Assembly (NCBI GenBank): GCA_016110215.1
Contig: JADWQD010000011.1
Span: forward strand, 1,583,207 to 1,647,206
Reading direction: 5' to 3'
Source: Capronia americana
Lineage: Eukaryota > Ascomycota > Eurotiomycetes > Chaetothyriales > Herpotrichiellaceae
DNA length: 64,000 nucleotides
Part shown: positions 20,175 to 30,556 of the stretch, in pieces
How the letters are laid out: each line of letters opens with the position of its first letter
How positions within the stretch are numbered: the stretch's first letter is position 1
Notes under the pieces: generated by a model
What the model was told of the DNA's origin: nothing
The model's database searches: none
The model's input: only the letters and a program-made list of their open reading frames with translations
Program-made: the position numbers and the translations under genes

Positions 20175-23100
20175 GTGCCCGAAGCCCGTAGCGTCGCCGG
20201 CGACTACACAATCGACGCAGATAATGTTGAGCTGGATGCAACAACAGGCAGTGAGCTGATGGGCCAGAAGCAAGATATTGGAGGGCCATGCGGATCGGAA
20301 CTCGATGGCAACAGAGCGGTCGGCCTACGATCCCAAGTTGTACCAGGACATTGCGGCCAGTGTGTGTATGAAATATGGCCTGGAAACAAAACGGAACGAA
20401 CAAGTTCTCTGCAGCGGGGGAGAGAGAGGTAGAGAGAGCACGACGAACAGACGTCCATGAAAATCAGACGGAGCAGCCAGACCCTTTTTCCCTCCAAGCG
20501 CTTCCTGATTTGACCTTTTGCCTGTCTTCTGATAAACCCCATGGTGTGTGACTCTTCCCACCTCGCCATAACGTAGTCAGTCAATGCGGCAAGCATACAC
20601 GATCGGCGTGGAAAACTGATGGATGAGGTCGATGGATGGTTGACGTGAGACCAGTACATATGCTCGCCCGAGCCAATGCAGAAGCACAGCACAGCACAGC
20701 ACAGCACATTCAGTCAACAACAGACTTGTCGAGACCTCGAGCCGACCTTTGTTCCCAGAGGCCCCAGTTCCAATTCCAGGGGTTTCGAAATGCTCACAGA
20801 GACCCCTGTCCCGAGCCCTTTCTATCATCGTCGTGAGAGCCGTCCGACTTCCGGCTAGGAGGAAGTGTGTCCGGTTCGCCCTGGTTGGAGCCGTCTTGTT
20901 TGTATTACTGTACGTCGCATTCTGCCCGCAGAAGGGTGCTGGTCGGAAGAACTGGACGCCGCTGTCCATGTCACCCCCTTTCGGAGTCATCCCAGGACTG
21001 GTAGGATACTGTATGTAACTCTCCTCACTACGAGAACGAGATGTGGACTATCTCTGCGTAATCCACGAGACGTTCAGCTGCGCCTGACCAGGCAGCAATT
21101 CTTCCCACTTTAACTTCGCCAGCTCCAAACCATGGATGGCAGCTCATTTCTGAGGTACTCTTGCTGATATCGGAGTGAGTGGAAGAAGACTAGGATAATC
21201 AGCCATTGCCATGTCGAGATGGCTACGCGACGTCCTACGCAGATCAGATTGTGGGTCATCGACGTAACAACTATTTCTTCAATGTTTGGGCTTGAGAATC
21301 TGTGTATCGGGTAGTACAAGCCAAGGAAAGTATTTCGGTTCGCCGAGGTCGACTTCTGGCCCCAAAATCAATGGTATCCTCAATAGAGAGGCGGAGCCAA
21401 GCTGGACAACGCTGGACAAGCCTTGGTGTGCCACAGCTGGGCCAGGCCCGAGAGAGGGATCGGAAGTCTGATCAAGCGTTCGCTATTCATCAAGTTTACG
21501 GCAATCCTACGGTAGCTGGTGTGCTTGGTTCGACACCTCGCGGGTTCCTTCGCTGTCTCCAAACCTGAGCATCTGGAAGCGACCCCTGGGGACTGACAGC
21601 TTGGATTGAAAGGAATAAGGCTCGTCGGGTTTCCGGTAGAATTGTTCTATATAACCCCTTCGCACGAACCCTTTATCTACTTACTCTAGCACATCGCATG
21701 TTCTCTTGCCTCGCCTTGCATTCTGGAGAAACACAATGCCAGCCCTCGATGAGTTTCAGTCAACCCCATCTCCCCGAGTCTCCATGGAGGACACCGTCTT
21801 GCGCGGGTTTGCCGAAGAAGTCTCCCGCCCTCAAACAGCTTCCCACGGACAACTTGAACAGCTATACTGGCCTGTCGCGCACCTGTGGGATACTCGTGTT
21901 CCCGGTCAGACATCCTGTGCGAAGACCTCTGGAAGAGGCTACCTATAGAATGGGCTGGCCGGATCTGGGAAGTCCAGCTGGAGCGGGTCCATCTCCTCAA
22001 TGTCATTGACAATGCAGGACGACCGGAAGATCGCGCGTCGATCGTGACGACAAAATCATCCGGGGCTCTTCAGCGAGGTACTCGTCCGACCTGGTCGCGT
22101 GGATACGAGAGTAGAGTTTCCACTCACCGATCAGAGGATGATGACACGGCCACCGAATTGTAGTGTCCGCGACGGAAGGCTCCATTGTAGCATCGTACGG
22201 ATTCCTGGACCCTCAAGGCACGACATGACAAGACCAAAATGGCCGATTGAGGTGCGCTAGGTCAGGATGACAGCGTATTTCACTCACCTTCACTCACCAT
22301 CTCTCACAGGGCCATCGACATATGGCGGCACAGCAACAGCGAGTAGGACCAGGACACGATAACCTTGACCCCAGCCTCTCACTCGCTGTCGGTCTCGCTG
22401 TCGGTCTCGACGAGTACGACTTCCTTCGGGCGGTTACTGCCGACCAGGTTGAAACGCCTAACATTCCGGTGAACCCTGACGGCACGGCGGCGGCGGCGGC
22501 GGGTCGTCGTCAATTACGTCTCAGCCGGGGTAAGCGTTAGCCAATTTCTCAGACAATCATCTCAGTACGCGCTGTCCACGCCGTGTCGTTGAAATTGTCT
22601 CTGCAGGTCACACCTTGGACACTTGATGCTCTCCAATTGCTTCCTCGCCTCGCGACACTCAGAATCCCTTCCCAGCACCATTAACACTGTCGCATTCCGC
22701 AGAAGGCCTGCTGTAGATACTTGTTTCCTCCTCATTCCCTGTATGATGGTCCGTTGTTGTCCTGTCCCAGGCTATCTAGAGTGTTCACTCTCTCCCGTCT
22801 GTGACATGATGTGGCATTTTGTTCCGGGAAGGATGGAGAGGATACGTACGCTTCGGGGCTCGGGTTCCACGATTTGGAGGGCGAGTTTGCCGTCATCATA
22901 GGGCGGTCGTGTCTCTCTGGAGAAATACGTCAATGGATCCGACGATTGGTGAATGCGTACGATACAGGATCTGCATTACTATGGTCATCCACCGGGCAGA
23001 GCGTGCTTCGAGCTGAGGATCCTGGACTTCTGGAGCGACGAAGTCGGGAAAGAAGCGGTCAGGGAATACCGACTTGAAGCCTGTGCAGTAGTTTGAAGAG

Positions 23101-23192
23101 GAATGAGAGCGCCGAGAGCGAGAGGTGCGCAGCTGGGGCACAGCGCAGGCTGTTTGAAGGACCTCGATAATAAAGCGCGTTTGGCGGCGTCA
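20175..23192. other. Gene-poor 3-kb region
   Basis: Short open frames only. The most protein-like reading is around 21736-22160 on the plus strand (two overlapping frames of 70-90 codons), but neither has a recognisable domain or a clean splice model. It holds a five-copy AGCAC array (20683-20707) and a GGC run near 22490-22503. Confidence 0.55.
20683..20707. repeat. (AGCAC)5 microsatellite
   Basis: Five perfect copies of a pentanucleotide within a gene-free stretch. Confidence 0.9.
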
Positions 23193-23495
23193 TTACGAGG
23201 TCGAATCGACCTTCATCGGCCTGCCTGTTATCACCCCGTCCTCCACATAATGATCCAAGATGCGAGGGTCTGTGACGGGATCATAACCGCGGTCTTTTGC
23301 CTTCTGGAACCAGAATCTCAAGGTCCTCTCTGGGACCGCCAACCAGGCGGATATTTGAGACGTTGTGTACCCGACCGAGGAAAGAGTAAGCGCTTGAACA
23401 CGGAGTGCAATCGGATATCGAGGTGTACGCCTATTTACGGGTTCTTGTGCCTCTTCAGCTGTGAGAGGACGTTGCAGGCGAGGTCGGTGAGGCAC
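23193..23495 (-). mobile_element. Tc1/mariner-type transposase N-terminal fragment (relic)
   Basis: The 100-codon frame reads RRTPRYPIALRVQALTLSS, then GYTTSQISAWLAVPERTLRF, then WFQKAKDRGYDPVTDPRILD and HYVEDGVITGRP. The layout of helix-turn-helix, R-G-Y/F-D-P, V-L-D-x-Y/H-V-E-D and a closing G-R-P is the DNA-binding N-terminus of ascomycete Tc1/mariner-like transposases. The frame ends seven codons after GRP, and no DDE/D catalytic domain follows in any minus-strand frame down to 22896. This is a 3'-truncated relic. Terminal inverted repeats were not seen. Family assignment rests on remembered motif layout. Confidence 0.5.
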
Positions 23496-23964
23496 TCGAG
23501 GCCGAGCAGCCTCTCTTTGGTGTGCTTACAAGGCATATTCATTAGTAACAGGCATTGCAAATAACGGTAAAGATGCAAACAGAGATGCACACAGAGATGC
23601 GCGCAGCACTCACCCTCTCCCAGCTGACCACCAGCCTTTACCGACGAGGTTGGTTCGTAATTCATACGGTGGCGGTGTGACGACAAGCCAACAATCATTC
23701 AGAGACGAGAACTCGGATGCGGGCAAATTTCGGTGCCAGGTAAGTCTTTGTGGTCTTCCTTCCTGGAGTATGTTTACCGCAAAACGCTGCAAATTAGCGC
23801 GGCAATGCCTTTGTGTACACGCCTCGGTACAGACTCTCGCGTTTCGTTGACACGTAATCACGTGCAGAAAAGTAGGCCAATACTGACTAAGATGGGATGA
23901 TACTCCCGTATCCTCTCGAGGTGTATCAAACAGTTCGCACATTGAACCGACTTACACCCGTCCA
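23496..23964. other. Intergenic, possible further transposon debris
   Basis: A minus-strand frame entering from 23698 overlaps the transposase relic in another frame (MPCKHTKERLLGLECLTDL), possibly its decayed upstream end. It also contains the promoter of the AIM9-like gene. Confidence 0.4.
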
Positions 23965-25722
23965 ATGCGGTTTGCAAAGCGAAACGTTGTGCAGCCGGCA
24001 AAGCTCGTTCTTCATATGTTCCCGCACACTCGATCTAGTTCCTCCCTTTCACAGGATCTGTTCAGTCCTACGTCGGGTCGCTGGCTTTGGAACGAGCGTC
24101 GCAAGCAACAGGACCACACCAGGAAATTCGACCTCAAAGCTCTGGAACATGTCATCATCAAGGCGGCAGGCTCATCTGTCGGTGCTACCGCTTTTCGGTT
24201 CCAGAAGCTTGCAGAAGGTGCTTCCAACAAAGTCTTCCTCGCGGTTATTGGTTCACAGCGGTTGATTGTCAAGATCCCGGATCCGGTCGTCCCGCCACGT
24301 TTGGTCACGGCAAGCGAAGTTGCTACACTGGAGTTCCTACGGTCCGAGTTAGGGTTGCCGGTCCCCAACGTGTTTTCGTGGAGCGACAGCTGTGATAATC
24401 CAGTTGGCTGCGAATATATCATCATGGAAGAGGCTCAGGGGCGAGCTTTGAACCAGGTGTGGTCCGGCCTGGAGATTGAAGAGAAGTTCGCTGTTGTGGA
24501 CGAGGTGCTGTCGATCCAGAAGCGGCTGCTTGCCGCCAGACATATGTTCAGTGGATACGGGAGTCTGTATTTCCTTGACGACGCAACAAGACTTGGATTC
24601 CCGAAGCATTTCAAGGTATCATCGACATCTACCCTCACATATTGCATTGGTCCATCGGCACATGAACACTTTATTGGACCTCCGCTTACAGCCTCTGGCG
24701 TAGATTGTGGCCCTTGTATGTCTCTGGGGCGGAGTCGTGGGTGTTGAGATGCTTACGAGACAGGGCGTACGCCGCAAGACTATCTTATTTCAATTGCACG
24801 CTCGTCAATGGCACACCTCAAGATGCACCGCAGCAATGATCTGGCCGCTGATCGACCATTCTCATTCCCGACAAACACAGCCAGCAACACGTCGGCCACT
24901 GCGATGTCTAACATGCTCGAAACACTTTGCGTGGTCATACCATATATTCTTCCACACTCGACAGATCAGCGCCAGCCACTGCTGTGGCACAAAGATCTCC
25001 ACTTCGGCAATATATTTGTGTCGCCAGAAGGAAAGATCACCTGTATTGTCGACTGGCAGGGCACCGACATCCTGCCGGTGTTTTTAGCACTCCGCATCCC
25101 CCAGTTCATCGACGTGGAATCTGACGCCCTACTTCTGGAACTCCCAGAGGATTTTTCAGAGGTGCCAGAAGCTACAAGGACTGCGGTATGGGAGAGATAT
25201 CGCCAATCGATGCTCCGACAATACTACCTCTCAGATCTTGGGGAGAGCGTACCCGACCTCGCTGCCTTGTTGACGGACAAACAGCTGGCCCCTATTCGAA
25301 AACAGGTGGAACTGTTTGCCCGAATCACTTCTCGACAAGACATCGATGCCCTTTTCCTGAGGGAGACGCTCCTTCGCATTCAGCGGCATTGGCCTGGGTT
25401 TATCGGCGACGGGCATGAGGCCATAAAATGCCCCATTAAGATCCAGGGTGAAGAGTTGAAGAATCACCAAGAGGATGGACGTCGTCACAACGAGTTTCAA
25501 GACCTGCTAAAGTCTAGGAATATACCTGTCGCTGAAGAAGGATGGGTACCAGCGGACGAATTTGCCGAGCGACAAAGCAGCCTCGAGGCTGTGATACAAG
25601 AGATCCTTGAATCTTTGGAAAGCCCGCAGGAACGTCTACAATTTCAGGACAGAGTTCATCATTGGAACTTGACGGGCTCGAAGACTCTATACTCATCCGG
25701 TTACACACATTGGCTCAGATGA
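23965..25722 (+). CDS. AIM9-like mitochondrial aminoglycoside-phosphotransferase-fold protein
   Basis: Two exons, 23965-24715 and 24764-25722, 569 residues. The 48-base intron (GTATGT...GACAG) joins VDCGP to WRTPQDYLISIAR, restoring the family motif; the intron has an in-frame stop, so splicing is needed. The basic, Ser-rich N-terminus suits mitochondrial import, and FSPTSGRWLW (about 33-42) is the AIM9/FMP29 hallmark. Kinase-fold motifs: LAEGASNKVF with IVKIPDP, YIIMEEAQGRALNQVW, the catalytic loop WHKDLHFGNIFV at about 325 and IVDWQG at about 345. Yeast Aim9 is mitochondrial and of unknown substrate. A second, broken copy lies at 49786-50960 on the other strand, so the family has expanded here. 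Length and motifs are complete; no lesion seen. Confidence 0.9.
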
Positions 25723-26640
25723 GGCCCCTGGATTGGGCAGCATTTTTCAACTTCGCCCTCACTTCTCCTTCGGTGTTGCTTGGCTCCACTTGGACGGTAA
25801 AAGTGCTTGTCGTGGCCGACTGATACTTGGTTGTTTGCCTGGACATTGACATTGTAACTATCTTTTAGCTCGTCTTCGTCCCCTTTGCCGTCCCTCGGAA
25901 GCTTTTCTCCTTGGTCCCACCTTGCCTTCGAAGCCGCATCATTTTTTGGTGTTCGTGATGGATAGAGTCGGTGACCAGCACCCTAGGCTATTGCAGCGAG
26001 AGGCAAAAAGGGCTCGGCGCCTCGTGGATGAGACACGCCCGCCCCTTCCTGGGCTTGAATGTCATCCACCTATCCGGCTAGGGACGGTGTCTGAGGAGAA
26101 GGTGCGTTAGCAGGGCGAGACGGAATAAGGGAGGCGAGAAGCTCTGAAAAAGTCTTCAATTACATACATCGAGACTGCTAATCAACGGGACCCGTCCCCG
26201 TAGACAGCCTGGCCACTGGAAGTAGAAACGGCTCAACAGCAAGGTTCTCTGGCACCATGGGCTTCCTGGATTTTCAAGGTACGATGTGATTACACAGAGA
26301 CGGCGAACACCGCGTATGCTCCGGACCAGGATCGGAATCACAGGGTATTCCACGAAAAGGCTGATGTCTCAACTAGCCTCGATGAATGTCAACATCAGGA
26401 CACAGCAACCACGGGTCCAATATACCCCCACTCGCTGTCACTCTCAACGATCACTTCGGAAACCTGCCTACTTGATAGGCCCTTTTCAATTCTCTCGGCC
26501 AAAACTTGGAATTCGATGTACACCACATGTGGCCTCTCGGGCCATAGAAAGAAAGTCCGAAGAAATGTGCGCGCTGATGGCCCTATGCCAGAGAAATGTC
26601 AACTAATAATGGGTGCTAACATTTTCGTTCCCAGCATCAT
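25723..26640 (+). other. Intergenic region upstream of the kinase relic
   Basis: An open plus-strand frame runs from about 26310 into the kinase relic, but its translation has no recognisable kinase N-lobe. No other gene is seen. Confidence 0.45.
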
Positions 26641-27334
26641 AGTGTATCAGAAAGTTGCGGCTCCAACGACGCCTCGATCGTCCTCGAACGCGGTCAGGTA
26701 CTGCGAGGGATCGGTCGACAATGCGGTTCGGTGCAGATCTCCTTTCAGCGGAAGCTTCGCTGGCTTATCGACTTTGTGGAAGGTCTGCGATACATACACG
26801 AAAAGTCAATAGTTCATGCTGACGTCGGGTGTCACAGTGCGGTCTTGACACAGCATGATTGCCTGAAGATTATCGACTTCGAAGGTTGTAGCATGGATGG
26901 CGGAGAAAGCAAGTTCGTTCTATGAATGGTTCAGCTACCGACCGTCGACGCCGAAGATCAGCAAACAGACTGATATTTTTGCGTACGGATGTGCCGTGTT
27001 CGAAGTCCTGACAGGCAGAACCCCGTACGACAAGTTCGAAACCTCCAACCACCGAACCAAGCTAGTCGAACGACTCTACCAGGAAAATCGAATTTCTCAT
27101 GTTACGAATCCACCCCTGAGCAAGTTGATGCGTGGTTGCTGGTTTGGCACCATCAATTCTATGGAACAAGTGCTGAAGGAACTAGAGGCGGCAAAACCGT
27201 CGCTCTTAGACGAAGCCGTCCAAGTTTTCCATAGGACAATTCGTCGTGTAGCCGACAAGACCAGATGCAGAGCAACCGCGAATGAGAGCAGAACATTCGC
27301 ACGCGGAGACACACAAATCAACCCCGAGGCATGA
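26641..27334 (+). pseudogene. Serine/threonine protein kinase, frameshifted fragment
   Basis: Frame 1 reads KLRWLIDFVEGLRYIHEK, SIVHADVGCHSAVL and CLKIIDFEGCSMDGG, corresponding to kinase subdomains VIa-VII with HADVGCHS in place of HRDLKxxN and DFEG in place of DFG. It stops at 26925. The continuation YEWFSYRPSTPKISKQTD, IFAYGCAVFEVLTGRTPYD and KLMRGCWFG (subdomains VIII-XI) is in the +1 frame, overlapping the first block at about 26897-26920. One base added or lost explains the break; no intron of credible size fits. The glycine-rich loop and VAIK-type lysine are not visible upstream. The HADVG and D-F-x-G variants are typical of a fungal family of degenerate kinases. Pseudogene status is likely but a sequencing error cannot be excluded. 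Confidence 0.6.
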
Positions 27335-27736
27335 TGGATCATACAATACACGACGAATCATACGGCACAAAATCCCATGTGGTTGGCATCATGTTTCCGA
27401 AGAAAGTCGGCAACGGATTCAAACTTCCGGCGCAGCATTAGTCCCATTACGCTAGGAATTATCGTTATTCAATACCCCATGCCTTTCAGGCGACTGCTGG
27501 GCCAGGTACGTGGGGCAAAAGGCTGCTGCTGGAAGGTAGTCAAAGGCTGAGGACATAGCGTTGCCGAAGCCAGCGTGGGATATGCTCGAAGAGAAGGACA
27601 AAGTCCCGTAAAGTCGAAGGAATCCTTGCAACCAGCTGCCTGTGGACACAAGGGAAGGGACCAGAGATACTGGAATCAAAAATCTCCCCACCACTCTCGA
27701 CGCGTCGCCTCCATCCTCAGACAATCGTGATCGTGG
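27335..27736. other. Intergenic region
   Basis: No supported gene. A minus-strand frame (27724-27452) may be 3' debris of the neighbouring phosphotransferase fragment but shows no motif. Confidence 0.45.
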
Positions 27737-28188
27737 TCAAGAAACTCTAAAATCGACTCTTGCCAGCCTTGTCGAGTCTGATCCCCATCTCAAATAGAAG
27801 CGTACTCTCAGGATATAGTCTGGGTACGACCTTGAGAAATCCCAGCCAACGATCCCCACGACCTGAGCTCCACAGACATATATATTGAACGGATTCAGAT
27901 TCCCCTGCGTCGCAACATACGGGAGGCGGCCATGGTCCATCCTGCTTGGCCACCACATCTTGAACTTCCGTCCACTTTTGAGAAGGTGGTCGATCTTGAT
28001 ATTGATGCGCCTGAACAGTTAACCAAGGGCGACCACAGATGGAATTCGCGAATGGCGGCAGTCAGCTGCGTGCACAAGTCAATCCGATAGCCTCCAGCCT
28101 GTTGGCAACTACAACTACGAAGACATCCAGATTTTGCTTTCGACAACCACAACATCCATTTTTCGGTGTATGCAATCACCACAACCAC
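27737..28188 (-). pseudogene. Aminoglycoside-phosphotransferase-like fragment
   Basis: One frame holds the sequence GNLNPFNIYVCGAQVVGIVG then WDFSRSYPDYIL, which matches the catalytic loop and metal-binding region of fungal APH proteins (usually HGDLxPxNIxV and GIVDWDF). The catalytic Asp of the loop is replaced (QGNL for HGDL) and the metal Asp is Gly (IVGWDF). Upstream sequence (LTAAIREFH) is in another frame. N- and C-terminal parts are missing. I read it as a degenerate gene fragment. Confidence 0.4.
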
Positions 28189-28543
28189 CTTTTTCGCCTT
28201 CTACCAGCGTCCGGGATCAACTTGAATATTAGTAAGTCTTCCTGTGATCAAGGTGCCCGTATGGCCTGCGCGAAACGCAGTCTTCCAGTGATGTGGTGGT
28301 ACGCATCTCGAAGGTCTTTTCGAAACTGGTGTTCAGAGCTTCTCGCTTTGTCCGGTCGTCTGGAATTCCCAATCGCAAGCAGCCATGTCGAAAAAGACCG
28401 GTAATCCTTTGTTTGCCCTCGCCGCTGGTCCCTGCGCAGTCGTTCTTTGTTTGGCATCGCTGCTGTTTGCAGAGGAGGTTCCAATTTCGTTTCTTTCCCT
28501 TCATTCCTTCGTTCCTTCATTCCTTCATTCCATCGTCACAACA

Positions 28544-29902
28544 ATGGACTCATTTCTCGGCCTTGGCCGCGAAGGCCATGGCAACGACGGTTGCGGTTAC
28601 ATGGGCCCCTCGGCCAGCGCCTTTACCACGAACCCTCCACCCTTCCGTCCTATAAATAGAAAGACACCCTCCCCAGCATCTCCGGTCCACCCCTTCTCTC
28701 GCGCTCCGATCTCCTTTCCCCCTTCGCCTCTATCCCCTCCCGAGACCTCTATACGGAAGATCAAGTCCCTACCCCCCCCGAATCCGACGATAATGCCGCG
28801 ACCACAGCGCGCAGACGAGCCGGTCGACGAACCGATGGCTGTGCCCAAGCAAGAGCAACACTCCCCATATGACCAGGTCAAGGCTCTTGTTCAAGACATT
28901 AAGGCCAGGGATATTAGGAAATACCTAAGCGAACGACGTACCTTCGAAATTCCTCACGCAGACTGGCTCAAGCTGTGCACAGAATTTGACCTCGACGAAG
29001 ACGAAACCTTCCCTCGATGCGAATATGACACCTCACGATCAGTCCTGACCTTTTTGGAAATAGCATCTCCGGTCCATGAGAGTGTGGTGGATTTCCTCTC
29101 TCGTTGCTTGGAACTGAAGATCTCTTCAGTAGATTCTGTTCGAGTTACAAGACAAGGTCAAAGAATGACTGAACGAGATTATGACGGGTCTGAAAAGGTA
29201 CCTGATCTTGCGATCCGAGAAAAGTCAAAGAAACGTAAGACCAAATGGGTTCTTGAAGTCGGCTTTTCCGAGGATGAAAAACTTCAACACGATATGCGAC
29301 TGTGGCTGAGAGGAGACTCCAAGGTCATTCAATGTGTTCTAGTGAAGATTGTTGAGGATCCTGAGTACAAGTGCCCTCTACCGACAGATATGACAGATGA
29401 GGAGATCGAAAAGCAAGGACTGAAAAGGGAAGTTGATGAAGACGACTTTGACAAGGGCGGGGAATATGGTCCGATCTTTCACATCACACACCGGCACCAA
29501 TGGGTGGGAAAGATTCGTGAGATATATATGGAGGTGTGGAAACTTGACGAGACTGGTGAACCGGAGCAGGTGGGCACAAGACGTGTTATACACCCAATCC
29601 CGACCGACCACCCAGTTCAGCTGGACGACATACTACCGGACTCGATCCTCTCAGAGTTCTCAGAGCTCAGCGACGGAGCTGAATCACTGTTGATTGACTG
29701 GCATGAATTTGCTGAGAGGTTGGAGGAAAGCCTTTTTGAGATGGCTGATCTCCGGTATTGCCGTTGGTGGAAGAAGTGTGAAGATGCTCGAGGAGAGAAC
29801 CAGGGGAATCAGAAGGAAGACCCGGAATATGCAGAGGGGGGCGAGGTGACTGGCGAGGAGGACAAAAAGAAGAGGCGGGCAAAGAGAAGAAAGCTGAATT
29901 AA
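28544..29902 (+). CDS. PD-(D/E)XK nuclease-like fungal protein, copy B
   Basis: Single exon, 452 residues from the ATG at 28544, which has an excellent context (CACAACAATGG) after a CT-rich leader; the frame also opens at an ATG at 28385, giving 505 residues. The first 100 residues are Pro/Ser-rich. The core matches copy A block by block: WLKLCTEFDL, VHESVVDFLS, KVPDLAI at about 218, KWVLEVGFSE at about 236, CVLVKIVEDPEYKCPL, GGEYGPI, HQWVGKI, MEVW. As in copy A, the residue two after the Glu is Gly rather than Lys. The acidic C-terminal segment is followed by a basic KKKRRAKRRKLN tail, a likely nuclear localisation signal absent from copy A. Function unknown; the nuclease-like fold is inferred, as is the choice of start. 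Confidence 0.75.
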   Translation: MDSFLGLGREGHGNDGCGYMGPSASAFTTNPPPFRPINRKTPSPASPVHPFSRAPISFPPSPLSPPETSIRKIKSLPPPNPTIMPRPQRADEPVDEPMAVPKQEQHSPYDQVKALVQDIKARDIRKYLSERRTFEIPHADWLKLCTEFDLDEDETFPRCEYDTSRSVLTFLEIASPVHESVVDFLSRCLELKISSVDSVRVTRQGQRMTERDYDGSEKVPDLAIREKSKKRKTKWVLEVGFSEDEKLQHDMRLWLRGDSKVIQCVLVKIVEDPEYKCPLPTDMTDEEIEKQGLKREVDEDDFDKGGEYGPIFHITHRHQWVGKIREIYMEVWKLDETGEPEQVGTRRVIHPIPTDHPVQLDDILPDSILSEFSELSDGAESLLIDWHEFAERLEESLFEMADLRYCRWWKKCEDARGENQGNQKEDPEYAEGGEVTGEEDKKKRRAKRRKLN

Positions 29903-30556
29903 AGCTATGTAGCTAGTGCAAGCAACACCACAGCTCTTTGGTAGGATAGTGAATGAAGCATTATGACTGGCCGGCTACAACGAACACTAAGGATGCTGAC
30001 GCCGTACCCCCCAAAGCGATGAGAAAAGTACCAGGCCCTAGATGCGACTTCAAGAATAGCGGGCAATCGGGTGTTTGACGCGATCCTTGCGGAAATTTGA
30101 GTTGCACAACTGCTCCGTCGAGAGTTTTCTCCCATCAGTTCAGCATCTCTTGTACCCATCATTTATCCAGCCGTGCTCATTGTGGACAGTTCGAAGGAGT
30201 AGCCGAGATTTTGAATCGTCGCAGAAGCAAACAAGCAGGTTGGTGTCTAGAGTATTGTGGATAGCTGAAAGAAGTTTGCGTCCAGGATGGAATACCCTAA
30301 ATGACGCCGCTTGTCTCTGTTAATGCCATGTAGGAAGGATACTCATACCGACGACGAGCTCGATGAGAACGTGAGCTCGCGGCAAGGGGGTGTTCACTTG
30401 CACAAGGCAGGAGTGCAGGAGGCCCAAGCATATGCCGCTGCACATTCCATTGCACATTCCATCTCCCACACACTCCCTCCTCGGCTCCTTCACATTCTTC
30501 TTTCTTCGCCGTCACCTTGAGAACAGTCCAGACTCTCCCCAGGCCCCTCAGATGAC
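29903..30556. other. Intergenic region
   Basis: No supported coding frame. It should contain the terminator of the nuclease-like gene and the promoter of the 468-residue protein; CT-rich leader near 30470-30540. Confidence 0.5.

Noticed and set aside
21736..22160. Two overlapping plus-strand frames that look somewhat protein-like
   Set aside because: No domain, no splice pair joining them in frame, and codon-level support is weak.
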